Shown here: one piece after another, positions 6,582 through 14,033 of the stretch
Layout of the letters: every line of letters starts with the position of its first letter
Numbering within the stretch: the first letter of the stretch is position 1
Source of the DNA: DATAEK01 sp036258055
GTDB taxonomy: Bacteria > Acidobacteriota > Vicinamibacteria > Vicinamibacterales > 2-12-FULL-66-21
Length of the DNA: 22,327 nucleotides
Reading direction: 5' to 3'
NCBI GenBank assembly: GCA_036258055.1
Contig: DATAEK010000354.1
Span: 1 to 22,327 of the forward strand
Translations under genes and position numbers: made by a program
Notes under the pieces: generated by a model
What the model saw: the letters and a program-made list of their open reading frames with translations, nothing else
Told to the model about the DNA's origin: nothing
Database searches by the model: none

Positions 6582-8972
6582 TCACTCCATCCTGAGCGCG
6601 ACGATCGGGTCCACATGCATCGCGCGTCTGGCCGGGATCACACTCGCCGCGACGGCCACGACGCCGAGGATCGCTGCCACCGAGATCAGCGTGATCGGAT
6701 CCGTCGTCCTGACGCCGAAGAGAGCGCCCTGCAACGCGCGGCTGACGATCAGCGACAAGCCCAACCCGAGGATCAGTCCAAGACCCGCAAGCCGCAGACC
6801 GTCCATGACGACGCTTGTCAGGATCTGCGAGGGACGCGCCCCGAGCGCAAGTCGAAGCCCCAGTTCTCGCGTGCGGCGTCCAACGAGGTACGACATCACG
6901 CCGTAGAGGCCTACCGTCGCGAGCGCGAGCGCGATTCCCGCGAATACCACGAGCCCGAGCATCTCGAACTGGTCGATTGAGACCGAGCCCTTGAGCAGCG
7001 TCGTCATCGGTCGGACCGGCGGCATCGGGAGCGATGGGTCAATCGAGGCCAGATCCCGCTCGATCCCGGCGGCGAGGGCATCGATGGTCAGCGGAGACTT
7101 GACGACAATCGACATGAAGCTCCACGGTGACTGCTGAAACGGGAGATAGAACTCTGGGCCGGCGGGCTCGCGCAGGCTGTCGTGCTTGACGTCACCGGCG
7201 ACGCCGACGATCTCGATCCACGGCCCTGTCCCGATGGCGAACCGGTGACCGACCGGATCCTCCCCCGTCCAATACTTCCGGGCCATCGCGTCGTTCACGA
7301 TGGCGACGAGCGGGGCCCCTTCCCGGTCCCTGGACGAAAACGCGCGGCCGCGCCGAATCGAGATTCCCATCACGTCGAAATACGTGGCGCTGATCACGCG
7401 GATGCCGCCCCACGGCTGCGGGTCCGACACCGCATGATCGATCTGGATGCCGCGCGTGCTGTTGCCGCCCGCAAACGGCAATCGCGCCGCCGCAGCGACG
7501 CCGCTGACGCCGGGGGACGATCGAAGGCGGTCGAGCAGCTGATCGAAGAAGAGCGCCTGCCGCGCGGGGGTGGCGTATCTCGCTGCTGGCAGTTCCACGC
7601 GGAGGGTCTGGAGGCCCTCGGCCTTGAATCCGGGGTCGACATGCCGAAGCGTCAGGAACGTGCGAATCATGAGGCCGGCGCCAGCGAGAAGCGCGAGCGA
7701 CACGGCGATCTCCGCCACGGTGAGCGTGTTGCGCACGCGGTTTCCTCGACGCCCGCCGGTCGCGCGGATCGACGATCGCAGGCCATCCGCGAGGCTGCCG
7801 TTCGCCGCGTGGAGCGCCGGAAGGCAGCCGAAGAGGACGCCAGTCAGGAGCGACGCCGCCAGCGCGAAGAGGAGCACGGGGAGGTTCAGCTCCGCGTGGA
7901 CATCGCGCACGGCCTGAGGCGACAGCGCCGTCAGCGTCGGCAGCGTCCACGCCACGATGAGCGCGCCTGCGGCCCCGCCGAGGATCGAGAGCACCACGCT
8001 CTCGGTGATGAACTGCCGCACCAGGCGCAGGCGTCCGGCGCCGAGCGCGGCGCGAACGGTGATCTCCTGCTGCCGTGCCGCCGACCGCGCCAGCATCAGG
8101 TTCGCGATGTTCGCGCAACCGATGAGCAGCACGAGGCCGACGGCGGCGAGGAGCACGAGCAGCGCCGGCCGGACGTCATCGCCCAACACGAACTCGCGCC
8201 AGGTCATCAGCCGGACGTCGACGTCTTCCTTCGTGACGCTCGCGGCATTCTGCTGGCGCACGCGCTCGAAGATCGCGCGCTGCTCCGCCGTCGCGGCCGC
8301 GATCGTCACGCCGGGTCTGAGCCGCGCGCAGACACCGAGGTAGTGGGAGCCGCGATTCTGCGTCGCGTCCTCGGTCGGACGAAGCGGGTGTTCGGGGACG
8401 ATGTGGTGCGGCGGCACCCACGCGTGCGCATCGATCGGCGCCGTGAACCCCGCCGGCATCACCCCAACAATCGTGTAGCGTTCGCCGTCGAGCGCGATCG
8501 ACTTGCCGACGACCTGTGGATCCGCGGCGAAGCGGCGGCGCCAGTAGCTGTCTCCGAGGACGATCACGCGTGCGCCCGTCTGGTCGTCCTGCGGAGAGAG
8601 CGTGCGTCCGAGCGAAGGCTGCACGCGCATGACGTCGAAGAAGCTCGCGGTCACGACTGCGCCCTCCAGCCGCTCGGGGCGATCGAAGCCCGTCACGTCC
8701 GCATTGAGCGATCGAAACGCAGCCATCGCAGAGAAACTGCCGGCGTCGCGTCGCCAGTCGAGAAACAACCCGGGAGCCTGATCGCCGGCCACGACGATCG
8801 ATTCCGCCTCCGGGTAGGGCAACGGACGCAGCAGGGCGGCGTGGACGACAGCGAAGAGCGCGGTGTTGGCGCCGACGCACAGCGCCACCGTCGCCAGGAC
8901 GACGAGGGTCAGCCCGCGCGTCCTCCACAACATGCGGAGAGCGTAACGAATGTCCTGTCGCAGCGTTTCCAT
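6582..8972 (-). CDS. ADOP-type orphan ABC permease (duplicated MacB/FtsX)
   Basis: Predicted 796 aa from the ATG at 8972 (METLRQDIRYALRML, a typical family start with GGAG about ten bases upstream); a longer start at 9032 lacks family resemblance. The architecture is two MacB-like halves: membrane helix (about 22-44) and periplasmic core, three-helix FtsX block (about 265-345, with IGCANIANLMLARSAARQQE), then a second helix near 410-430, second core, and final FtsX block (about 665-795) ending in IPARRAMHVDPIVALRME. This matches the acidobacterial duplicated orphan permease family. Such proteins resemble MacB-type efflux or lipoprotein-handling permeases, but no ATPase or membrane-fusion gene is adjacent, so the partner and substrate are unknown. 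It is transcribed divergently from the PQQ-like gene. Confidence 0.93.
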   Translation of the reverse strand: METLRQDIRYALRMLWRTRGLTLVVLATVALCVGANTALFAVVHAALLRPLPYPEAESIVVAGDQAPGLFLDWRRDAGSFSAMAAFRSLNADVTGFDRPERLEGAVVTASFFDVMRVQPSLGRTLSPQDDQTGARVIVLGDSYWRRRFAADPQVVGKSIALDGERYTIVGVMPAGFTAPIDAHAWVPPHHIVPEHPLRPTEDATQNRGSHYLGVCARLRPGVTIAAATAEQRAIFERVRQQNAASVTKEDVDVRLMTWREFVLGDDVRPALLVLLAAVGLVLLIGCANIANLMLARSAARQQEITVRAALGAGRLRLVRQFITESVVLSILGGAAGALIVAWTLPTLTALSPQAVRDVHAELNLPVLLFALAASLLTGVLFGCLPALHAANGSLADGLRSSIRATGGRRGNRVRNTLTVAEIAVSLALLAGAGLMIRTFLTLRHVDPGFKAEGLQTLRVELPAARYATPARQALFFDQLLDRLRSSPGVSGVAAAARLPFAGGNSTRGIQIDHAVSDPQPWGGIRVISATYFDVMGISIRRGRAFSSRDREGAPLVAIVNDAMARKYWTGEDPVGHRFAIGTGPWIEIVGVAGDVKHDSLREPAGPEFYLPFQQSPWSFMSIVVKSPLTIDALAAGIERDLASIDPSLPMPPVRPMTTLLKGSVSIDQFEMLGLVVFAGIALALATVGLYGVMSYLVGRRTRELGLRLALGARPSQILTSVVMDGLRLAGLGLILGLGLSLIVSRALQGALFGVRTTDPITLISVAAILGVVAVAASVIPARRAMHVDPIVALRME

Positions 8973-9318
8973 CGTATGGGTCTCCGCGTTGGGCGGTCCG
9001 CGCGCGGCGCAACGGCTACGCGCGCACCCCACCTCAAGGTCGGGAGGAACCCAGCGAGAATCGTACCGTCACCAGGTTGCGCGGATTCAGGCGTCCTGGC
9101 GCGCTTTTGCCGGCAGTCTGATCGACAACGCGTCGGCGATTGTCCATCGCCGAACGCCGGCGTCCCGCAAGCGCGCAGGCTCAATCCGCCGCGGCAGATG
9201 AGTTGGCGAGTTCCCGCGGTATAGAATCGCCGCACCGCCGTGGCGTTAGGATTTGTGTGGCCTTTCGATGTGTACCCGAGAGTATGCGGAGCGCAGCGCC
9301 TGCGAGAACCATCGCGCC
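8973..9318. other. divergent intergenic region between ADOP and PQQ-like genes
   Basis: No gene is supported here. It must hold promoters for both flanking genes. Visible items are TATAGAAT at 9220-9227, a possible -10 about 90 bases before the PQQ-like start but without a properly spaced -35, and a perfect seven-base-pair inverted repeat CGGCGAT-TGTCC-ATCGCCG at 9134-9152 that could be an operator. Both are weak calls. Confidence 0.4.
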
Positions 9319-10548
9319 ATGGTGCGCGCGCTGACGATTCTGCTAACGTTTGTCGCCGTCTCGCCGCGGCCGGCGTCGAGCCAGGACTGGCCGGATTTCC
9401 GTGGCCCGGGCGGCCAGGGTCTCTCGACTGAACGCGATCTGCCGGTCGAATGGAGCGAATCGCGCAACGTCGTCTGGAAGACGCCGGTACCAGGACTCGG
9501 GTGGTCCTCGCCGGTCGTGGCCGGCGGACGCGTCTGGATCACCAGTGCCACGGGCGATCGCGACCTCTCGTTGCGCGCGCTGGCATTCGACGTCGAAACA
9601 GGCCACGAGGTCGTCAACGCCGAGGTCTTCCGGATTCGTGGCGCCGGGGCGATCAATCCCAAGAACAGCCACGCGTCCCCGTCGCCAATCGTTGAAGGCG
9701 ATCGCGTTTACGTGCACTTCGGCGCGCTGGGCACGGCTGCGCTGACCACGGCCGGGGAGATCGTGTGGAAGACACGTTTCAGCTACGAATCCCAACACGG
9801 GGCTGGCGGCTCGCCGGTGCTTCTCGATGATCTCCTGATCCTGAGCTGCGACGGCGGGGACACCGCCTTCGTCGTAGCGCTCGACAAGCGCACGGGCAAG
9901 ACTCGCTGGAGGACGTACCGGCGCCAGCCCTGGGATCAGGCGTACTCGACGCCGCTCGTCATCCGCATCGGCGATCGCACCGAGGTCGTGAGCGTCGGAG
10001 CGTTCCGCGCGGCTGCCTACGATCCGGCGTCAGGCAAGGAGATCTGGCGCGTCGGCTACGCTGACGGGTTCTCGAACGTCCCGCGCCCGGTGTACGGGCA
10101 CGGTCTCGTCTACATCGCAACCGGATTTCAGCAACCCACGCTGATCGCAGTCCGCCCCGACGGATCCGGCGACGTCACGAAGACGCAGGTGGCATGGACG
10201 CTGACTCGCGGCGCGCCGCTGACGCCTTCGCCGCTCCTCGTCGGCGACGAGCTCTACGTGGTCAACGATTCGGGGATCGCATCGTGCCTCGACGCAAAAA
10301 CCGGAGTCATCATCTGGCAGGCGCGGCTCGGTGGAACTTTCTCGGCGTCGCCGATCTTCGGCGACAATCGTATCTACTTCCTGTCGGAGCAGGGCGTCGG
10401 CACTGTCATCGCGCCGGGGAAAGAGTTTCGGCGGCTGGCCGCCAATAGCCTCGACGGCGCAATGCTGGCGTCACCCGCCGTCGCGGCCGGATCGATCTTC
10501 ATCCGCACGGACAGTCACCTCTATAGAATCGCGAACAGCAGGAAGTAA
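9319..10548 (+). CDS. secreted PQQ-like beta-propeller protein
   Basis: Predicted 409 aa. The start at 9319 was chosen because it places a signal peptide at the N terminus (MVRALTILLTFVAVSPRPASS); upstream in-frame ATGs at 9253 and 9268 would bury it, though no good ribosome binding site precedes any of them. The mature protein begins with QDWPDFRGPGGQG, the usual opening of secreted PQQ-like/quinoprotein repeat proteins, followed by repeated blades of the type ASPSPIVEGDRVYVHFG, ALDKRTGKTRWR, AYDPASGKEIWR and CLDAKTGVIIWQ. These form a seven- or eight-bladed propeller. Many such proteins do not bind PQQ and act as scaffolds or BamB-like factors, so no enzyme activity is claimed. The gene is single, and converges on the barrel operon across the spacer at 10549-10854. 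Confidence 0.9.
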   Translation: MVRALTILLTFVAVSPRPASSQDWPDFRGPGGQGLSTERDLPVEWSESRNVVWKTPVPGLGWSSPVVAGGRVWITSATGDRDLSLRALAFDVETGHEVVNAEVFRIRGAGAINPKNSHASPSPIVEGDRVYVHFGALGTAALTTAGEIVWKTRFSYESQHGAGGSPVLLDDLLILSCDGGDTAFVVALDKRTGKTRWRTYRRQPWDQAYSTPLVIRIGDRTEVVSVGAFRAAAYDPASGKEIWRVGYADGFSNVPRPVYGHGLVYIATGFQQPTLIAVRPDGSGDVTKTQVAWTLTRGAPLTPSPLLVGDELYVVNDSGIASCLDAKTGVIIWQARLGGTFSASPIFGDNRIYFLSEQGVGTVIAPGKEFRRLAANSLDGAMLASPAVAAGSIFIRTDSHLYRIANSRK

Positions 10549-10570
10549 GCCCGATCTCCTGCCCCTACCT

Positions 10571-10638
10571 CTTTTTTCAGTTTGTCGCGGGGCCCCACCC
10601 CCGCGACCCGCCAGCGCTTGCTTCGCTCGCGCCGCTGG
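10571..10638 (-). repeat. G-rich hairpin element, copy D (complete bipartite form, inverted)
   Basis: Read on the minus strand this matches copy C in order: CCAGCGGCGCGAGC module with CGCTGG (10638 down to 10611), G-rich hairpin GTCGCGGGG-GTGGGG-CCCCGCGAC (10607 down to 10584), then CAAAC and an A-rich tail (10583-10571). The hairpin arms are nine bases and perfect. The lower stem (GTCGC/GCGAC) differs from copies A and C while staying paired. On the + strand it follows the PQQ-like stop by 23 bases and may act there as a transcription barrier, though its T-run lies before the stem on that strand. Confidence 0.8.
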
Positions 10639-10854
10639 TTAGTAGTCACCGGGTAAGAGTTCTGCGTTTCTGCTACTTCCCTGCCGGTGACGCCGTCACG
10701 ATCGGGCGCGCGCTCCTGCGTACGCCTGAACGTCCCGTCGAGAACCGATCCGACGTCGTAACCGAACAGTCAGAAGGACCAGGCATCGAATCATCGGCGG
10801 CAAGGATACATCGCCGGGTCCGGGAACCTCGGGCGGAACCTGGGTTGGCGCGAC
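10639..10854. other. spacer between convergent PQQ-like and barrel genes
   Basis: Together with copy D this makes a 306-base gene-free stretch. Apart from a five-base-pair inverted repeat GTGAC-GCC-GTCAC near 10687 I see nothing in it: no supported ORF, terminator with a T-run, or RNA gene. Confidence 0.4.
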
Positions 10855-12264
10855 TCAGTGCAGCGACGGACGTGGAGAGCCGCCGAGGAGCGAGGTCCCG
10901 ATGGTGAAGGCGACGTGACCGCCCTCGCTGCTGCCCGTCGCAAACGAGAGGACGACGACGGGAAAGCCGCCGGCGCGAAGAGTCAGCCCTGCTGCGACGC
11001 TGTAGCGGATGTCTCCGGAATCGCCATTGTCGTCCTGCAGCGACACCCTGCCCTGTTCGGCCGCAAGCCAAACGCCGACCGGCCAGCTCCCGAGTGAGTG
11101 CTCCAGGCTCTCCTGCAGCAGGAACAGATGTGGTCCGCGGAACCGGTAGTCGTCGAAGCTGGCCAGAAGCCTTTCACCGTTGATGTCGGATCCGCCGAGC
11201 GTTCGCTGGAAATAGAACGGCACGACGCTGTCGGAGCCGACGTCCGATCGTGACACCAGCACCCGGAATGCGACGGTGCCGGTTCGATTGCGCGAGACGG
11301 ACGGACACTTGTCGTCTTTGGGATCGATCGCGCATTGGTTCGGTGTGTTCGTGTCGCGCGTCATCACCGGCGGCCGCGACGTCCGATAGAGCGGGACTTC
11401 GTGATCGAGGTCAATCGTCCATCGGCGAAATGAGTACGTGGCGTCCGATGGCGCGATGAACTGCTGGAATTGGACGAGGTAGTTGAGGTTAAATCCGCCG
11501 TTCAGGAGCGCCGGTTTGATGCGGGCGCCTTCGCCGAACTGCAGAACGCCGGGTTGCGACGTGAGGCCAGGCGCCGTCGCCTCGGTGTAGATCTCCTCGA
11601 TCGACGGCCGGTCGTCCGACTGCGAGTGGTGTACTCCGGCGAAGCGCCCGTTCATCTCACCCAGCAACGACAGGTTGATCCGCCCGGTCCGGCTGATGGG
11701 CACGATCGCGTTTCCGCCGACGATCGTCTCGTCGAAACCAAAGAACGACTTCGCCCCCGGCAACGTCGATGGACCGAGGCCGTAATACAGGAGCTTCGGC
11801 AGCGAGATGCTCTGGACGTACGCCGTGTAGACCGGGTAGGGGTGGATCGCATCCTGCGGCGGCGACGGCTGCGTCGGGTCGGGATTGGGAATGACGACAA
11901 TCGGCTTCACGTTCGTATTCACGAACTTCATGTATGCGCCGGCACGCCAGGCGCCCGTGAACGAGCCCACGACGTCCGCACTCCAGTTCGTCGTCCATTT
12001 GTCGGTGGACGGCAGATGCCCCACGAGCGCCACACCCAGCCCAAGGCCGTTCTGCGGCGCGATGCTGCCAAAGGCAATGTGCAGCGGATGACCGGTCGTC
12101 AGCGTGATCGCGCAATCACTGATGTGTTTGAGATCGAATCCGCTGCAGTCCCTCCGTACATCCTCAGCCTCCCGGCGGAACTCAGCGGCCATCGCGCTCT
12201 CCTGTGCCGCGACCACAACCGGTGTGGCCAGACACAGGCACACAATCACGACAATTGCTCGCAC
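10855..12264 (-). CDS. probable outer-membrane beta-barrel protein, unknown family
   Basis: Predicted 469 aa from a GTG at 12264 (weak GAGAG upstream). Residues 1-20 are a signal peptide (MRAIVVIVCLCLATPVVVAA). The mature part shows many alternating polar/hydrophobic strands such as LGLGVALVGHL, TTNWSADVVGSF and GVWLAAEQGRVSL, with glycine and aromatic residues at strand ends, few charged helices, and a final Gly/Ser/Phe-rich strand (VAFTIGTSLLGG). This is what an outer-membrane barrel looks like, though the C terminus does not end in the canonical aromatic residue. I do not recognise a named family. It is the last gene of a three-gene operon, starting 17 bases after the small basic protein's stop. 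It could be a porin or channel serving the phosphoesterase upstream; that is inference from position only. Confidence 0.8.
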   Translation of the reverse strand: MRAIVVIVCLCLATPVVVAAQESAMAAEFRREAEDVRRDCSGFDLKHISDCAITLTTGHPLHIAFGSIAPQNGLGLGVALVGHLPSTDKWTTNWSADVVGSFTGAWRAGAYMKFVNTNVKPIVVIPNPDPTQPSPPQDAIHPYPVYTAYVQSISLPKLLYYGLGPSTLPGAKSFFGFDETIVGGNAIVPISRTGRINLSLLGEMNGRFAGVHHSQSDDRPSIEEIYTEATAPGLTSQPGVLQFGEGARIKPALLNGGFNLNYLVQFQQFIAPSDATYSFRRWTIDLDHEVPLYRTSRPPVMTRDTNTPNQCAIDPKDDKCPSVSRNRTGTVAFRVLVSRSDVGSDSVVPFYFQRTLGGSDINGERLLASFDDYRFRGPHLFLLQESLEHSLGSWPVGVWLAAEQGRVSLQDDNGDSGDIRYSVAAGLTLRAGGFPVVVLSFATGSSEGGHVAFTIGTSLLGGSPRPSLH

Positions 12265-12281
12265 GTCGGCACTCTCGCTCT

Positions 12282-12677
12282 CTAGCGTGTCTTGCGGCGC
12301 GCCCGCACGCGCGGCGATTTCGTTGTCCGGCGCGACGGGACGGCTTTCGACCGCCTTCGCGCGCTGACCGGACGTGCCGGCGAGGTGGCTTTGGATTTTG
12401 GGTGTTTGCGGCGAACACGGACCGGCACGGCGACCGTTGGCGGCTCGAGCCGCACGGCAGGATCGGCGTCGAGCTGCGGGTTCAACCTGCGGGTCAGCTC
12501 CGCGATGTAACCGGCGACCTGCCCTTCCGTCCTCAGGCCGCGACGGTTGCGCCCGTCACGCGGTGCGATGCCAGCGGCTGCCTCGAGATGGGCGACCTGC
12601 GCGCGCAGAAGATCGGATGCCGGCCGACCGGGGTTGTAGGCGCTGACCGGCGTTTTGGGAACGTTGATCACTTTCAT
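12282..12677 (-). CDS. small basic protein with Lys/Arg-rich tail
   Basis: Predicted 131 aa from the ATG at 12677 (GAGG nine bases upstream). The first 70 residues look like a small helical domain: NVPKTPVSAYNPGRPASDLL, then RAQVAHLEAAAG and VAGYIAELTRRLNP. The pattern N-P-x-R-P-x-S-x-L-L-x-x-Q-x-x-H-L seems familiar from short conserved hypothetical proteins, but I cannot name a family. The last 50 residues are an Arg/Lys/Pro/Ser tail (RVRRKHPKSKATSP, SRRTTKSPRVRARRKTR) resembling histone-H1-like or nucleic-acid-binding tails. No signal peptide or membrane helix is visible. It lies in the operon with 25 bases to the phosphoesterase stop upstream and 17 bases to the barrel start downstream, so a shared role is likely but unknown. 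Confidence 0.75.
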   Translation of the reverse strand: MKVINVPKTPVSAYNPGRPASDLLRAQVAHLEAAAGIAPRDGRNRRGLRTEGQVAGYIAELTRRLNPQLDADPAVRLEPPTVAVPVRVRRKHPKSKATSPARPVSARRRSKAVPSRRTTKSPRVRARRKTR

Positions 12678-12702
12678 GAACCTGAACCTCGGACTGGACC
12701 AG

Positions 12703-14013
12703 CTACAAGCCAAATGCCGGACAGTCGTTGCGCATCGTCGGAAGCGTCAGCAGGTCGAGAAATGTCTCGGCCACTTTCTCCCGGGCTGACCGCGGGTGTG
12801 CGAGATCGAACGACGGCAGCAGCCAACCCGTCGTCGTCGCAGGGATCGACGCGTGCTCGAATACCCGGCCGTCGACGATGGTGCCTTTGGGAATCCAGGG
12901 CGATACGAGGACGGCTGGCACGCGAACACCCAAACGATCGAAGAAGAAGGGCTCGCCGGTGAGGGTCGCCGCGGGTTGCGCGACGAAGCCGTCCGGCGTG
13001 CACGACGGCGGCGGGACGTGATCGTAGATCCCGCCGTGCTCGTCGTAGGTGACGAGGAGTGCGGTCGTCGACCAGAGCGCCGGGTTCAGCCGGATGGCGT
13101 TGTAGATTGACGCGATGAAGCGCTCCCCTTCGCGGACGTGATGGTCCGGGTGCTGGTCGGACGCGATCAGCATCCCGGCGTCCGTTTCATGATCGCTGTA
13201 GTTGGGCTCGATGAAGCTGTAGTCCGGCAGCTGGCCGACGCGGCAGTCGGCCAGGAACTGCTGGTAGGTGCCGAAAATCTGCGGCTGGTTCCGCAGCAGG
13301 TTCACGATCTCCATCGTCGAGCTGACCTGATCGAAGTAGTAGAGCTTCGCCGTCCGCCCGCCGTCGATCAGCCGTTCGTAGATGCTCTTGAACGCGGTGT
13401 TCGCGTAGAAGAGCTCCATGCCGACGTGGCCGAACGACGTGCCGTAGTGCGCGAATGCGCGGTTGCACAACGTCGGTCCTGGAATCGAGGAGAACCAGCG
13501 ATTGAAGACTGCGAATTCCGTGGCCAACGTCGTCAGCACCGGGAGCTTGTCGGCCGAGAAGTAGCGCATGATTTTGCGCGAGTGCTTCCCGTCGCGGCGC
13601 TTCTGGAAGTAGCTCTCGATGAACCCCTGCATCGACGGCGTGGTTCCGCCGTGGAAGATCTGCAGATCGACGTCGACAAAGTCGTGGCCCGGATCCGGAT
13701 CGAGATCGCCGCGGTATTGCGCGGTGTTCTGCACGGTGACGGCCGCACCGTTCGTGTCAGGATTGCTTTCGGTTCCGGTCAAGCCGTCGATGGCCGGGTT
13801 GGTCGCCTTGAGCGATCCCAGCATGTGGTCGAAGGACCGGTTCTCCATCATCAAGACGACAAGGTGTTTGAGTGTGTCGAGGCCAGGAGGCATGCGGTCT
13901 CGCTCCGTGCGCGATCGGCGCGACGCCGCGCGTCGGCGATCGTCGGGCGAGTATTGCTGATCGTCATCCTGCCAGTCCACGGGAACCTCGGCGTCGGACT
14001 TGGACCAGCTCAT
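12703..14013 (-). CDS. phospholipase C / acid-phosphatase-type phosphoesterase
   Basis: A 436-aa member of the phosphoesterase family that includes bacterial phospholipases C and AcpA. These metal-dependent enzymes hydrolyse phosphate esters. Family motifs are all present: VVLMMENRSFDH (52-63, with E57, N58 and the putative nucleophile S60), DPDPGHDF (105-112), FIEPNY (267-272), SDQHPDHHVREGE (285-297), and VTYDEHGGIYDHVPPP (321-336), which carries the Asp, Glu and His ligands. It lacks the C-terminal extra domains of the long haemolytic PlcH type. No Sec or Tat signal is seen; the first 40 residues are polar and low in hydrophobicity, and an internal start at Met41 is possible, so its location is unclear. 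It heads the operon 12703-10855 and is divergent from the membrane glycosyltransferase with only 20 bases between start codons. Confidence 0.92.
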   Translation of the reverse strand: MSWSKSDAEVPVDWQDDDQQYSPDDRRRAASRRSRTERDRMPPGLDTLKHLVVLMMENRSFDHMLGSLKATNPAIDGLTGTESNPDTNGAAVTVQNTAQYRGDLDPDPGHDFVDVDLQIFHGGTTPSMQGFIESYFQKRRDGKHSRKIMRYFSADKLPVLTTLATEFAVFNRWFSSIPGPTLCNRAFAHYGTSFGHVGMELFYANTAFKSIYERLIDGGRTAKLYYFDQVSSTMEIVNLLRNQPQIFGTYQQFLADCRVGQLPDYSFIEPNYSDHETDAGMLIASDQHPDHHVREGERFIASIYNAIRLNPALWSTTALLVTYDEHGGIYDHVPPPSCTPDGFVAQPAATLTGEPFFFDRLGVRVPAVLVSPWIPKGTIVDGRVFEHASIPATTTGWLLPSFDLAHPRSAREKVAETFLDLLTLPTMRNDCPAFGL

Positions 14014-14033
14014 GCGGATCGATAAGATGACGC

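Noticed and set aside
7311..7320. Possible fifth copy of the G-rich hairpin (GGGGCCCC inside the ADOP gene)
   Set aside because: It lacks the GTGGGG loop, the flanking module and the tail, and it encodes an ordinary stretch of the permease.
7182..9224. A 680-codon open frame on the + strand
   Set aside because: It runs antisense to the ADOP permease, whose motifs are unmistakable. The product is Arg/His/Asp-rich without domain-like segments.
11470..12285. A 271-codon + strand frame
   Set aside because: Antisense to the barrel gene, which has a signal peptide, operon spacing and strand-like pattern; the + frame shows only basic low-complexity sequence.
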